A stretch of 37,512 bases of DNA from NCBI GenBank assembly GCA_039111635.1, contig JBCAQO010000083.1:1-37512 (forward strand). The letters are read 5' to 3'. Positions within the stretch are counted from its first letter, which is position 1, and each line of letters begins with the position of its first letter. The translations under genes were made by a program, and so were the position numbers. The notes beneath the pieces are model-generated. The model was not told the origin of the DNA. It saw nothing but the letters and a program-made list of their open reading frames with translations, and searched no databases. This DNA is from Heterobasidion occidentale (Eukaryota > Basidiomycota > Agaricomycetes > Russulales > Bondarzewiaceae). Shown piece by piece: positions 1-7,773 of this stretch.

Positions 1-406
1 ACGACTCATCCGAAATCAGCTGGCACCTAGAACTATGGCCCCTTTTCAGTGACTGAAAGAGTCGGTCCTCTGGCTTATCGGTTGGAAATACCCGAAACTG
101 GAAGATACACCCGGTGTTTCATGCCTCCATACTCACGAAATATCACGAGACAGAGGCCCACGGAAGGAACTTCCCCAGACCTGCCCCAGAGATCCTGAAT
201 GAAGAAGAGCACTACGAAGTGGAGGCCATTCTAGATTCAAGACGCCAGGGACGAGGGACCAGTACCTTGTCAAGTGGGTCGGATACTCCGAGGCCGATAA
301 CACTTGGGAACCCTTTGCCCTCCTCAAAGATACGGCCGACGAGGCGCTTCGTGAATTCCACGAAAGCTACCCAGACAAGCCCCGACCAGCGGCGATTAGG
401 CTTTAG
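1..406 (+). pseudogene. Integrase C-terminal region and chromodomain of gypsy Pol, frameshifted
   Basis: Read across three frames, the sequence gives the typical end of a chromoviral integrase. First comes a GPLAYRLEIP-type segment (about 80-102), then VFHASILTKYHE (about 112-145) and an acidic linker. The chromodomain follows, with HYEVEAILDSR (about 213-243), then QYLVKWVGYSEADNTWEP (about 262-313) and an acidic helix ending at a TAG at 404-406. The breaks fall near 30-55, near 100-112 and near 243-260, each needing a one- or two-base shift. In intact elements the chromodomain guides integration to marked chromatin. Here it cannot be translated as one protein. I see no restored frame longer than about 50 codons. 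Confidence 0.85.
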
Positions 407-461
407 AAAGATATAAAAGGGAGGCATTCCCCTCTTTCAAAGCAAGAATCCTCCCCAACAC

Positions 462-1837
462 ATGTCCAACCACTCCTCCCTGGAATACTCCCCTGGACGT
501 GCCATGCTCATTGATGACGGAAATACCTCCTCCCCTTCAAGAAACCCCTCGCCAGACATCATTCTGGCCGTGGACAACCCCGACACTGGACGCCCTAGCC
601 GAAGCAGCCGCCCAACGACACCAGGAGGAACTCCTGTACAAATCAGTGTCCACCAAACCGCGCTCACCATCGAAGATCGAACGGATCCCCGAGCCTCACC
701 ACGGTTTGAGAGAGCTCATGACGAGCACGATGAAACGTCAAGCAGAAGGAAGGCATGCTCCGTCAACGCCTCCGCCGCGACCGACGACAGCGTTGGCTCA
801 AGGAGACGCAAGACAGGAGACGAGAGGCGGAAGAAGACCAGGAAACCCTTCGAACCTGGCATCGCCTACAACTGTTGAGGCAGGTGTACAAGAACCAGCA
901 ACGGCTGGTACATCACTGCCAGGACCAGAGGACCCCCTACCAGTAGTCGAGATCTGCACCCCGGAGAGTTGGAAGGGCTAGGAGACGCACTACTCCAGCG
1001 CACCACATCTCCGCGGTAATTCAGATGGCCACAGCGCTGGCCTTGCAAAGGCTCGCTAACTTCTTCGCAGGGCAACCAGGAAGCGAGAGCGACGACATAC
1101 CCCGACGCCTCGCTGACGCGAGCGACCAGGTCAGGCTTCTGGCCTATGCAGATGATCACAGGGCCGCCTCCTGGTATGCCCGAGGAAATAATGGGGCTTA
1201 CGCCCTACTCATTCATCCGGACGAGTTCTCCTCCTTCATCAATCTGGAGCTCCTACCCGCCCTCATCTCGCGCACCGACACAGACATTCAAGTCACGCCC
1301 GTCCCGTTCGGACTGACCCATTCCGCGTCCAACCATGGAACGAAGCTAGCAGAGCGGTACCGGCTACAAGCAGTCGAGACGCGACCACCCAGACCGAATA
1401 ACGTCTGGGCTACGGTCCAACGACAGGCCCGAAGAGACCGAGAGGCCCTTCCTCCCATATCGGCAGGACAATCCACCGGGCAGGACGCAGGAGGCAGCAA
1501 TGAGGAGCATCCTCCAAGGTACAGGAGGAATGAGGGACGAGGGAGCCAGAGAACAAGGGCAACCCTCCAGCCCAGGCGAAGCAGTCCTAGAAGAACTCGA
1601 CCAAGAGATTCGCCGACTCCAAACCGTCCTCGAGATAATCGAGCTGAAGGAGCACATCCGCACATTGGTAGAAGAGCTCCAATCCGCCAGCGCCCGACTC
1701 AGCGAACTACTTCCTGGACTCGAGCGGAACTAGACGCCTGGGACGAGGTCGAAGGCGATAACTACGACGACACCGACCCCTACTACAGACCGGATGAAGG
1801 GTACGGAGATTATGGAGACATTGGCGGAGGATACTAA
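462..1837 (+). pseudogene. Extra ORF downstream of pol, coiled-coil N-part and Gly/Tyr/Asp tail, decayed
   Basis: This begins 56 bases after the pol stop. The frame that starts with MSNHSSLEYSPG at 462 shifts near 590 and again near 745. After that the frame RQRLRRDRRQRWLKE... (from about 755) runs to 1837, interrupted by one TAG at 944-946. The longest intact piece is 1025-1837 (270 aa, starting MATALALQRL). The middle of the ancestral protein is rich in Arg, Glu and Gln and looks like a coiled coil. The C-terminal third is Arg/Pro/Ser-rich and ends in an acidic Tyr/Gly tail (GYGDYGDIGGGY). I do not recognise the family. The location between pol and the 3' LTR is the place of env or of other accessory ORFs in gypsy elements, but no signal peptide or membrane segment is visible. 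Downstream gag-like function is possible but unproven. Confidence 0.6.
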
Positions 1838-2049
1838 ACCAGGGAGTTGAGGAACCCCGGGTTTTAACATGATGACGGAGAGGAAAGGACCCTCCGCATC
1901 ACAGGTACCGGTTTCACGCACAGGACGCCGGAACGAACGTCCTGCATGACGTTAAACTGTGAAAAGATAAGAAGGCAGGGGAAGTACCTGACCATTTCGC
2001 GTTGCAGCCCTCCGGTCTCAAGATGAAGGACAAGCATTCAACACTCTCG

Positions 2050-2133
2050 TTGTCAAGAGGTATTCTGACAAGCGAATCGGCGTCCCGCTTGGATCCCCAG
2101 TTTTACAGGGCCCTTTCCGCATTAGGAGGCCCT
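2050..2133 (+). repeat. Two-hairpin module, copy 1
   Basis: Hairpin a pairs TTGTCA (2050-2055) with TGACAA (2066-2071). Hairpin b pairs AGGGCC (2107-2112) with GGCCCT (2128-2133) around a 15-nt loop containing TTTCCGCATTAGG. The bases between the hairpins match copy 2 (CGTCCC, TTGGATC, TTTTACAGGG). The two hairpins keep their pairing in copy 2 through paired base changes. Confidence 0.75.
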
Positions 2134-2203
2134 TAGGATTCACAACATAACCGACTGGTACATGAATGATGCATGAATATTGGTGGGAAATCGTGTTGCA
2201 TAC

Positions 2204-2223
2204 CCACCGTTGGGGAACGGTGG
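2204..2223 (+). repeat. Perfect 8-bp hairpin with GGGG loop
   Basis: CCACCGTT (2204-2211) and AACGGTGG (2216-2223) are exact reverse complements around a four-base GGGG loop. The same stem word (ACGGTGG) is reused in the hairpin at 2487-2512. Confidence 0.8.
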
Positions 2224-2233
2224 ACCAACCTCG

Positions 2234-2314
2234 CTGTCAAGGTCTGACAGGTGTCTTGGACGTCCCACTTTGGATCTCCGGTTTTACAGGGTCGTTTCCG
2301 CATTAGGGGACCCT
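2234..2314 (+). repeat. Two-hairpin module, copy 2
   Basis: Hairpin a pairs CTGTCA (2234-2239) with TGACAG (2245-2250). Hairpin b pairs AGGGTC (2288-2293) with GACCCT (2309-2314) around a 15-nt loop. Compared with copy 1, the outer T-A pair of hairpin a has become C-G, and the fifth C-G pair of hairpin b has become T-A. Pairing is therefore kept although both strands changed. Confidence 0.75.
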
Positions 2315-2486
2315 ATCAGCGATGCAGGAACTGATGGCCGCACTCCATTAGTACCCAAAACGGAGAAATTACATCCGCAACGATGTAAACTACGAAAGGC
2401 TTGGTCCGCAATGACGATAAACTAGTTACCGTCTGGAACGACGCTAAAGCTACCAAGACCCTCGGAGCGTGGTTGCATTCTGGCAG

Positions 2487-2512
2487 ACGGTGGAAGTGAG
2501 GGCCTCCACCGT
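2487..2512 (+). repeat. Perfect 8-bp hairpin
   Basis: ACGGTGGA (2487-2494) pairs exactly with TCCACCGT (2505-2512) around a 10-nt loop. Confidence 0.75.
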
Positions 2513-2681
2513 TGCAGAACCCTGCCGACTAGGTCGAGGCGCTTCCATATTCCATACGCCCTACAGTAAAAGAATATGGGGTCGACACGGTTCAATTCCG
2601 TGCGAGGGGTTTGGGGACATGGAGCGGGTTGTCAGTCTTCCGGCGACAGGACCACGACTACTCCATGGCGCGCCCATTCTA

Positions 2682-2717
2682 CCCTTGAAGTCCGAAGCAA
2701 GGATTCCGCTTCAAGGG
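2682..2717 (+). repeat. Perfect 9-bp hairpin
   Basis: CCCTTGAAG (2682-2690) pairs exactly with CTTCAAGGG (2709-2717) around an 18-nt loop. Confidence 0.75.
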
Positions 2718-2825
2718 CCAGTCAAGAGGCAACTGGGACCGTGCCTCATGTTTGCTGCATCCGCAACGATGTAAAACTACGCACGTCCGCAAAGACGTTA
2801 AACTACCACTCCTTTCGGCATAGGA

Positions 2826-2841
2826 GATGTCGATCGACATC
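2826..2841 (+). repeat. 16-bp perfect palindrome
   Basis: GATGTCGATCGACATC equals its own reverse complement. It lies between conserved units at 2785-2805 and 2868-2888. Confidence 0.75.
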
Positions 2842-2915
2842 GTTGTTGACGCCACGATGTTGATCTAGTCCGCAATGACGATAAACTATTTACTCCTTCA
2901 AGTATAGGAGACGTG

Positions 2916-2943
2916 GTTGATGGTCACGACCTTGACCATCAAC
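2916..2943 (+). repeat. Perfect 11-bp hairpin
   Basis: GTTGATGGTCA (2916-2926) pairs exactly with TGACCATCAAC (2933-2943) around a 6-nt loop. This is the strongest hairpin in the array. It sits between conserved units at 2868-2888 and 2946-2966. Confidence 0.8.
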
Positions 2944-3466
2944 TAGTCCGAAATGACCTTAAACTACCCTCACCCCGGAGGATTAAATCTATCGAGGCTC
3001 GGGAGGTTCAAGCCAGGCGATAGCGGACGTCCGCAATGACTATAAACTAGTTGCCGTCCTTCATGACGATAAACTGAGCTGCCCTTCTGTTTACAGGGCC
3101 ATGTGAGTTGTGTCAAAATAGGCTTCCCAGTCTATTCTCGCAACTCTATAAGTTATCCGGTTTGATACAGTATAAACCGTCACCATCTTTTCCTCAATGG
3201 GAACCCTGTCAAGAAGGAGGAACTGGTCTACGGCCCTATGCGCATCACCGATGGATGATCCGGCGCGCAGAAACGCCTGCTGTCTTGTTTACAGGTACTC
3301 CTACGTTGGAAGATGGATAGGTCCGCAACGACCTTGGCATAAACTAGTAGGGCAGTCCGCGACGACTTATGTATAAACTAGCCTCAGTCCGCAATGACTT
3401 AAGGATAAACTAGCGGACGTCCGCAAAGACGCAAAACTACGGACGTCCGGCACAACGTTAAAACTA

Positions 3467-4267
3467 CCAGGACATACCTTACGCTGACCCCGCATAATTA
3501 CCGTCAAGGTGGATACCATGATCTATTCAAGAGACCATGGGGTTCAAAGTCTATTCTTCAAAGTCCTTACCTCGTGTCCAATACCCTTAGTGAAAAACAA
3601 ACTCTGGACGAACACTCAATCTCTAACCTGACAAGGCCACCGTATGGGGCTGACAGAGTTAGGGATCTTCAAAGGGGTCTTGCCGGACTCAAGACAAGTC
3701 AAGAGAAATGTTCGCTCTTGATAGGTTGGTGGGCCTAAGCCTTAGTAAAGCGATCAACCCACACCTGGAGTCCCCCTCGATACCGGAGATCAAGGAGATG
3801 AAGATCTATCCTGGAAACACTGAGACATGGCCTTCGGCTTTAGAAGAAGAACGACACACGCCCATCCACAGACGAGTTTCTATTTCATCCTATAATCATT
3901 CGCACAACACCTTTCTGCATCGTCGCCAGATGACACTGGCTCATCAAACCTACCAGGGAGCCCTGGTCGAGTAGCTGCCTATTGACTCTAGGAGCGTACT
4001 CACACAAAACGTACGGTGAAGGAAGAACACCGAGGAGAAACACAGTATTGTGGCTGATACTGCAGGACTTCAAATCAAACAGCTCAACAGAGACGGAAAA
4101 CTCCTAGGCGTTGTAAACGACGTAGGTCGGTCTTCGCCCCAGAAAACGAAGTCATATTGGGAAGACGCATCCCAATCTATTTTTGACGACCACAAAGCAA
4201 TTGTCCGTGGAATGACGATGAAGCTCGTTTCTGCTCAAGCGAGTAGTCCCCTCAGGAGTTGGGACCT
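3467..4267 (+). other. Internal retrotransposon DNA before the polypurine tract, no recognised gene
   Basis: Two open frames exist (3708-3974, 88 codons, and 4050-4280, 76 codons), but neither resembles a family I know and the composition is not clearly coding. A small hairpin pairs GTCTTG with CAAGAC at about 3679-3697. A degenerate copy of the array unit lies at about 4202-4221. Confidence 0.5.
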
Positions 4268-4277
4268 AGAAAGGGGG
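4268..4277 (+). promoter_or_regulatory. Polypurine tract
   Basis: AGAAAGGGGG ends three bases before the TGTTA start of the 3' LTR. In LTR retroelements this position and composition mark the RNase H-resistant primer for plus-strand DNA synthesis. Confidence 0.8.
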
Positions 4278-4660
4278 TAATGTTATGACTTGACCGATCG
4301 GGGCCCTTCGCGGCCGGTCTAACCGATGGATCAAGCATCACATGCTAGGCGGCTCCACTACGGAGCGTACATCAAGGTATTCGGCATGTCCTTAGGAGCC
4401 GACAAGACCGATGGTACTTCAAGACATCGGTAGAGGCTATATGAGAGGGACACGAGGCTCACAGAGTTCACACAGTGATAAGAGGCGTATTCACATGCCA
4501 TGGGCTTAGGGCTTATGGGTAAGCACCTCGTCGCACCATGATGGATCAGTGCGACTGGAGAAGTACAAGAGTAGGCGCCGATGAGAAAGACGGCGGCCAC
4601 AGCTCTCCTAGGATGGAAACCTGGAGAAGCACACGGACTCTTACCCTATACCCTATACAG

Positions 4661-4668
4661 TATATAAG
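4661..4668 (+). promoter_or_regulatory. TATA box of the LTR promoter
   Basis: TATATAAG follows a short repeated CCCTATA tract. Transcription would be expected to start roughly 25-40 bases downstream, in the hairpin at 4676-4703 or just after it. Confidence 0.6.
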
Positions 4669-4675
4669 GCCCATA

Positions 4676-4703
4676 GAATAGGCTGAGGATCTTCAGTCTA
4701 TTC
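4676..4703 (+). repeat. Hairpin near the predicted LTR transcript start
   Basis: GAATAGGCTGA (4676-4686) pairs with TCAGTCTATTC (4693-4703). The match is 10 Watson-Crick pairs plus one G-T pair, with a 6-nt loop. Its place next to the likely transcript start recalls 5'-end stem-loops of retroelement RNAs, but that role is inference. Confidence 0.5.
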
Positions 4704-4903
4704 TCTTTCGTTCACTCGTATCTTCGAATACGAAGCTCTTTGTTCTTACACGGTCTTCACACTGTGTAACTTAGAGTCAATCATTATTCCCTCCTGTATC
4801 AACGCCTGATACAGTCGAGACTCCGTCCACCACTCAGTCCATTTGTGCGACCTAGGGAAGAACCTGTTACTCTTGGGTTATTGAACGAGCCGTTCGTAAC
4901 AAT

Positions 4904-5547
4904 TACTGCCCTCGTCGTATGGACTTCTTGTGGGTCAGATGGTATGAGACCATGCCTGCGACGGACGATGGTTGGGACACTTGCGAATTAGATTGTCTCC
5001 GCTTTCCCCCTTTGAACAGGGAGGATTCCTTTGGATTTTTAGACCCAGTAGACGTTCTCCGGGAATGTCACATTATCCCAGCGTTCGCAAAAGGTCCTCG
5101 GCATGCAGATGGGATGGGTCTCTCCCGATGTGCCAAGGACGGACAGGACTGGAAGGCTTACTATGTGAATCGGTGAGTGAACATCGTACTCGGCATATGA
5201 AAGCCCGACTCACGGTCTCGCGTCTAGGTTTGCTGATCGTGATATTCTGATGCGTTATCACTGGGGTATGGGCATTGGGCACATTCATGCCCACGAACGA
5301 TCAACTCCTGTCATTCCTTCTGGACGACAAGGGCCCTTGGAATTTCTTGAGGAACCAGAGCCCACGACACGGGTGCCCGATCTTCAGGATACGGATATGG
5401 AGGAGAGAGAAGACCCAGAGCTGGCCTTGGAAGATCGTGAGGCAGAGGGATGGGGATGTGTCAGATTCAGAGGAATCCATGGAAGATCCGGAAAGTGTAG
5501 ATGAGGACACAACGATGTTTGATGCCGAGGACATGGTGTTTTCATAA
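4904..5547 (+). pseudogene. C-terminal fragment of a basidiomycete transposon-associated protein (Plavaka/KDZ type), split by the LTR element
   Basis: Translation continues straight out of the LTR end as YCPRRMDFLWVRWYE, then FGFLDPVDVLRECHIIPAFAKG and GLSRCAKDGQDWKAYYVNR up to 5172. An intron follows (5173-5227, GTGAGT...TAG), then FADRDILMRYHWGMGIGHIH. From memory, this set of motifs is the conserved C-terminus of very abundant agaricomycete transposon proteins, which I link to the Plavaka/KDZ (CMC-like) group. The missing N-terminal part should lie left of the retrotransposon. The acidic tail needs a frame change near 5445-5460: one frame stops at 5504, the other reads DSEESMEDPESVDEDTTMFD to 5547. 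So the gene was broken by insertion and is also frameshifted. The family name is less certain than the motif match. Confidence 0.6.
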
Positions 5548-6355
5548 TTCTATTGCACGATTCTTCGATAATCACATCTACGTACATCTCTTAATCAGGG
5601 AGGGCTGGGAAAGTAACACCCCACACCCCTGGCATGATTCTACTGGAATGGGGGCCGACGAGGGAGCGGGGAGCAGAGAGGCCCAGGAACGACCTGAGGA
5701 CGGATGCAGGAGCCTCTCATCCGAGTGTGAGCGAGTCAGCCGCGCTCCTGGGACTTGCGGAGGGATTCGACGAGGGAGCGGGGAGCAGGGCGGCCGAGGA
5801 ATGACGTGCGGACTGTGGCCGCAGCGAGGACGGGCGCGCGTGTCGAGCGTATGCGAGTGACGTGACTACGGCCGCGATGTGACAGGTGCGTTACGACGCG
5901 TTTCCTGGTCACGCGACACATAACGCTTACGAAATATTCATCTAAAACCTCTAATTGCTAGGTCATCAGGAATTCTTCACAGATACGGATGCACTGGCGA
6001 CATTAGAATCTTTATCTGTCAAAATGGGACATTGTTACGAGTCTTCACTGTGTATCGTGCGTTCTGTACAGAGCGTTGCCGTTACTGATTTTTATTTGTA
6101 CAGTATAAGCCATTAGCGTGCGTCGTGACTTACTGATCACTCTGATAGATGTCTTGCAGACCGCGAGCGGTGTGGGATATATCCCTAATTGCATTGTCTG
6201 TCGCGAGAAAATCAAAGAAGCGCGTACAAACGAACACCACCGTTAAACTCTGAACGTGCAAACGTTTGCATGCAACCTGCACTCTGTCAAGAGCTTCCAT
6301 CAACAAACATCCTCAACTACTACACCCTCTGAACACGGTCAATCACAGAATCAAC
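5548..6355. other. Gene-poor stretch after the transposon fragment
   Basis: No frame here looks coding by content. It contains the direct repeat at 5656-5788 and an AT-richer part from about 5920. It may include the end of the disrupted DNA transposon, but I could not identify terminal inverted repeats. Confidence 0.4.
5656..5788 (+). repeat. Imperfect direct repeat, 112 bp apart
   Basis: The words CGACGAGGGAGCGGGGAGCA at 5656 and 5768 are identical. The similarity continues for about 25 further bases with substitutions (GAGGCCCAGGAACGAC against GCGGCCGAGGAATGAC). Confidence 0.7.
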
Positions 6356-6917
6356 ATGACACGCTATCATAAGGGAAGGAGGGGGACAAGGTGAGCACAC
6401 AGCACGCTGTGTTCTGCGCTAGCGTCGCTAACGATCACGCTTGTTAGAAACACTCGCTCGAGGTGAGCATCTCTCGTTTTCACTGGACCATGGGAGTGAA
6501 ACCGCTGGTACTAGGCGCGTGCTGACGCTGCGGAAAGAGCGTGCATCGGAACCGACAGTCTCGTGGGCGTTTTCGGAACACTATAGCGCGAACGCGGAGG
6601 AGAATCAAGGGTAGAGTCACTTGTCCGAGAGTTTCTCCGCCACGCTGGGCCCGAAGCCCTACGCGATGTAGGAGCCGTGTGCATTCGGTGAGTTTGGATT
6701 TCACTCGCTGTTTGATTCTCTTTCATAGTGCTCTCTCCTTAGGTCCACTATGCATACGTCGGACGATGAAGTAGAACACGTCCAGGTGCGCGTATACGCG
6801 AAGGACGGACGGCGTTTGCGCATCAGGAAAGGGGGAAAGGATCGATGGGCATCCTTGCATATCCCCAACGATCGTGGTCTCTGGGTGCCAATCGTCTTCG
6901 TTGAAAAGAACGCCTAA
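6356..6917 (+). CDS. Possible small multi-exon gene, unidentified
   Basis: The model starts MTRYHKGRRG at 6356. The first intron is good (6391-6447, GTGAGC, GCTAAC branch site, TTAG). The second is plausible (6463-6514). Two weaker ones are needed at 6611-6671 (GTAGAG donor) and 6688-6728 (only 41 nt). The last exon reads on from ATG at 6750 as MHTSDDEVEHVQVRVYAKDG and ends ...VPIVFVEKNA at 6917. The predicted protein is about 116 residues, basic in the front and mixed in the tail. No domain is recognised. The alternative is that only the last 55 codons are real, or none. The exon at 6750-6917 has the most coding-like composition. Confidence 0.3.
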
Positions 6918-7023
6918 ATGTCACGCCTTCCCATCCAAGTCGTCCCTACAATCTGATTGTCGTTGTACTCTATTTACTTCTTGGTCATGCGCTGTACACT
7001 AACTATTTCTTGATCATGCGTTG

Positions 7024-7293
7024 ACATATGACAATGCCTGGTAAAAATTCACCTATAATTCATGCTTCTGGTCATGGACTGCAAGATCATGCTCGGTTGT
7101 CATTGCTATTTGAACATATGACAATGCCTGGTAAGATTTCGACTATAATTCATCTTTCTGGTCATGGATTTCAAGATCACGCTCAGTCGTTATCGCTATT
7201 TGAACATATGACAATGCCTGGTAAGATTTCGGCTATAATTCATCTTTCTGGTCATGGATTGCAGAATCTATTTCAGTCTTATCTTGCTTCTCT
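7024..7293 (+). repeat. Three tandem copies of a 90-bp repeat
   Basis: Copies start at 7024, 7114 and 7204, exactly 90 bases apart, each opening ACATATGACAATGCCTGGTA. Copies 2 and 3 are nearly identical for the first 60 bases. Copy 1 is more diverged, and copy 3 drifts in its last 30 bases. Fragments of the same words occur just upstream (about 6985-7022), suggesting older eroded copies. Confidence 0.9.
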
Positions 7294-7312
7294 TTTTGTA
7301 AATTTCTGGTGA
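7028..7312 (+). CDS. Open frame through the 90-bp repeat, uncertain whether translated
   Basis: The period of 90 is a multiple of three, and the frame from ATG at 7028 stays open for 94 codons. Each copy reads as a 30-residue unit beginning MTMPGK and containing IIH..SGHG. No signal peptide, no dibasic processing sites and no known domain are visible. The frame could be open by chance, because one open copy gives three. It ends 53 bases before the next small gene. Confidence 0.25.
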   Translation: MTMPGKNSPIIHASGHGLQDHARLSLLFEHMTMPGKISTIIHLSGHGFQDHAQSLSLFEHMTMPGKISAIIHLSGHGLQNLFQSYLASLFVNFW

Positions 7313-7365
7313 ATACTTGATCAGACTATACAAAGGTAGAAAAAGGCTTTCCAAGCCGTGACTAT

Positions 7366-7773
7366 ATGTCACCACTTGACCAACTCCGACAGGGAAAATC
7401 AGTACCAAGTAATTTTCCCGATGCTCGTCACTCCATCATGTCTACCAGCGGCAGCCCGAATGCCAATGGAAAGCCCTCACAAAACGAAACATCAATTGTC
7501 AATGATGCAACTCTTGAATCCAATCTCAATTTCCTTTCGTCGTTACTATCTAAAGAGGGCAAAGATGACAATGCGGACGTGGATGTCGCCGCCCTCTTGC
7601 GGCAGCTTGAGACAGCTGATGGCGTCGCGCAGGGTGTAGAAAATCGTATCGACGGGATATTGGGAAGTTTGGACGCATTGCTGGACTCTTTACAACCTGA
7701 TGGCGCGGAAGGTCAACCGGTTACAGGCGATGCCAAAGAGCAGGATGGCGTAAAGGCACTGAAGGGAGAATGA
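7366..7773 (+). CDS. Small hypothetical protein, 135 aa
   Basis: A single open frame starts at ATG 7366. An alternative start at 7438 (MSTSGSPNANG) would give 111 residues and might be the true one, because the first 24 residues are less protein-like. The C-terminal half is acidic and helical, with heptad-like Leu spacing (DVAALLRQLETADGVAQGVE, then IDGILGSLDALLDSL). That suggests a short coiled coil or amphipathic helix bundle. There is no signal peptide or membrane span. I think it is a conserved fungal small protein but cannot name the family. Confidence 0.55.
   Translation: MSPLDQLRQGKSVPSNFPDARHSIMSTSGSPNANGKPSQNETSIVNDATLESNLNFLSSLLSKEGKDDNADVDVAALLRQLETADGVAQGVENRIDGILGSLDALLDSLQPDGAEGQPVTGDAKEQDGVKALKGE

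Larger units (their letters stand above)
1922..3466 (+). repeat. Array of about 14 short conserved units alternating with hairpins, inside the retrotransposon
   Basis: A 20-26 nt unit with consensus GTCCGCAANGAC, a 2-7 nt spacer and TAAACTA recurs at 1939-1959, 2373-2392, 2404-2424, 2431-2452 (weak), 2759-2779, 2785-2805, 2868-2888, 2946-2966, 3029-3049, 3056-3076, 3321-3346, 3355-3380, 3387-3412, 3419-3439 and 3445-3466. All copies are in the same orientation. The spacing is irregular, from a few bases to about 410. Perfect inverted repeats of 6-11 bp lie in the gaps. No reading frame runs through the array. A weaker match sits at about 4202-4221, just before the polypurine tract. I know of no named element with this design. 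Confidence 0.8.
1..4901 (+). mobile_element. 3' part of a Ty3/gypsy-type LTR retrotransposon (chromovirus-like), decayed
   Basis: The order on the + strand is integrase C-terminus with chromodomain, an extra decayed ORF, about 2.4 kb of repeat-rich non-coding DNA, a polypurine tract and a complete 3' LTR. The 5' LTR, gag and most of pol lie to the left of the window. All coding parts carry frameshifts, so the copy is dead as a protein source. The distance from the end of pol to the LTR (about 3.9 kb) is long for a gypsy element, which usually has a few hundred bases or less there. The five bases after the LTR (ATTAC, 4902-4906) would be the target-site duplication, but the left copy is not in the window. 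The assignment to Ty3/gypsy rests on the chromodomain and the LTR/PPT layout. Confidence 0.85.
4281..4901 (+). repeat. 3' LTR, 621 bp, complete
   Basis: It starts TGTTATGA and ends TCGTAACA. These ends form an inverted repeat with one mismatch (TGTTA..., ...TAACA), the standard TG...CA form. A polypurine tract lies just upstream, and unrelated coding sequence of another transposon starts immediately downstream. A TATA box at 4661-4668 divides it into a U3 of about 400 bp and a shorter R-U5. The partner 5' LTR is outside the window. Confidence 0.9.

Noticed and set aside
2583..2605. tRNA-like T-arm: CACGG-TTCAATT-CCGTG with a B-box-like GGTTCAATTCC
   Set aside because: No matching acceptor stem, D-arm or A box upstream. 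Probably one more hairpin of the array.
1922..3466. CRISPR-like array
   Set aside because: Unit spacing is irregular, units are imperfect, and the context is a eukaryotic retrotransposon.
3708..4280. Frames of 88 and 76 codons before the 3' LTR
   Set aside because: No motif, and they sit in the non-coding part of the retrotransposon. The second runs into the polypurine tract.
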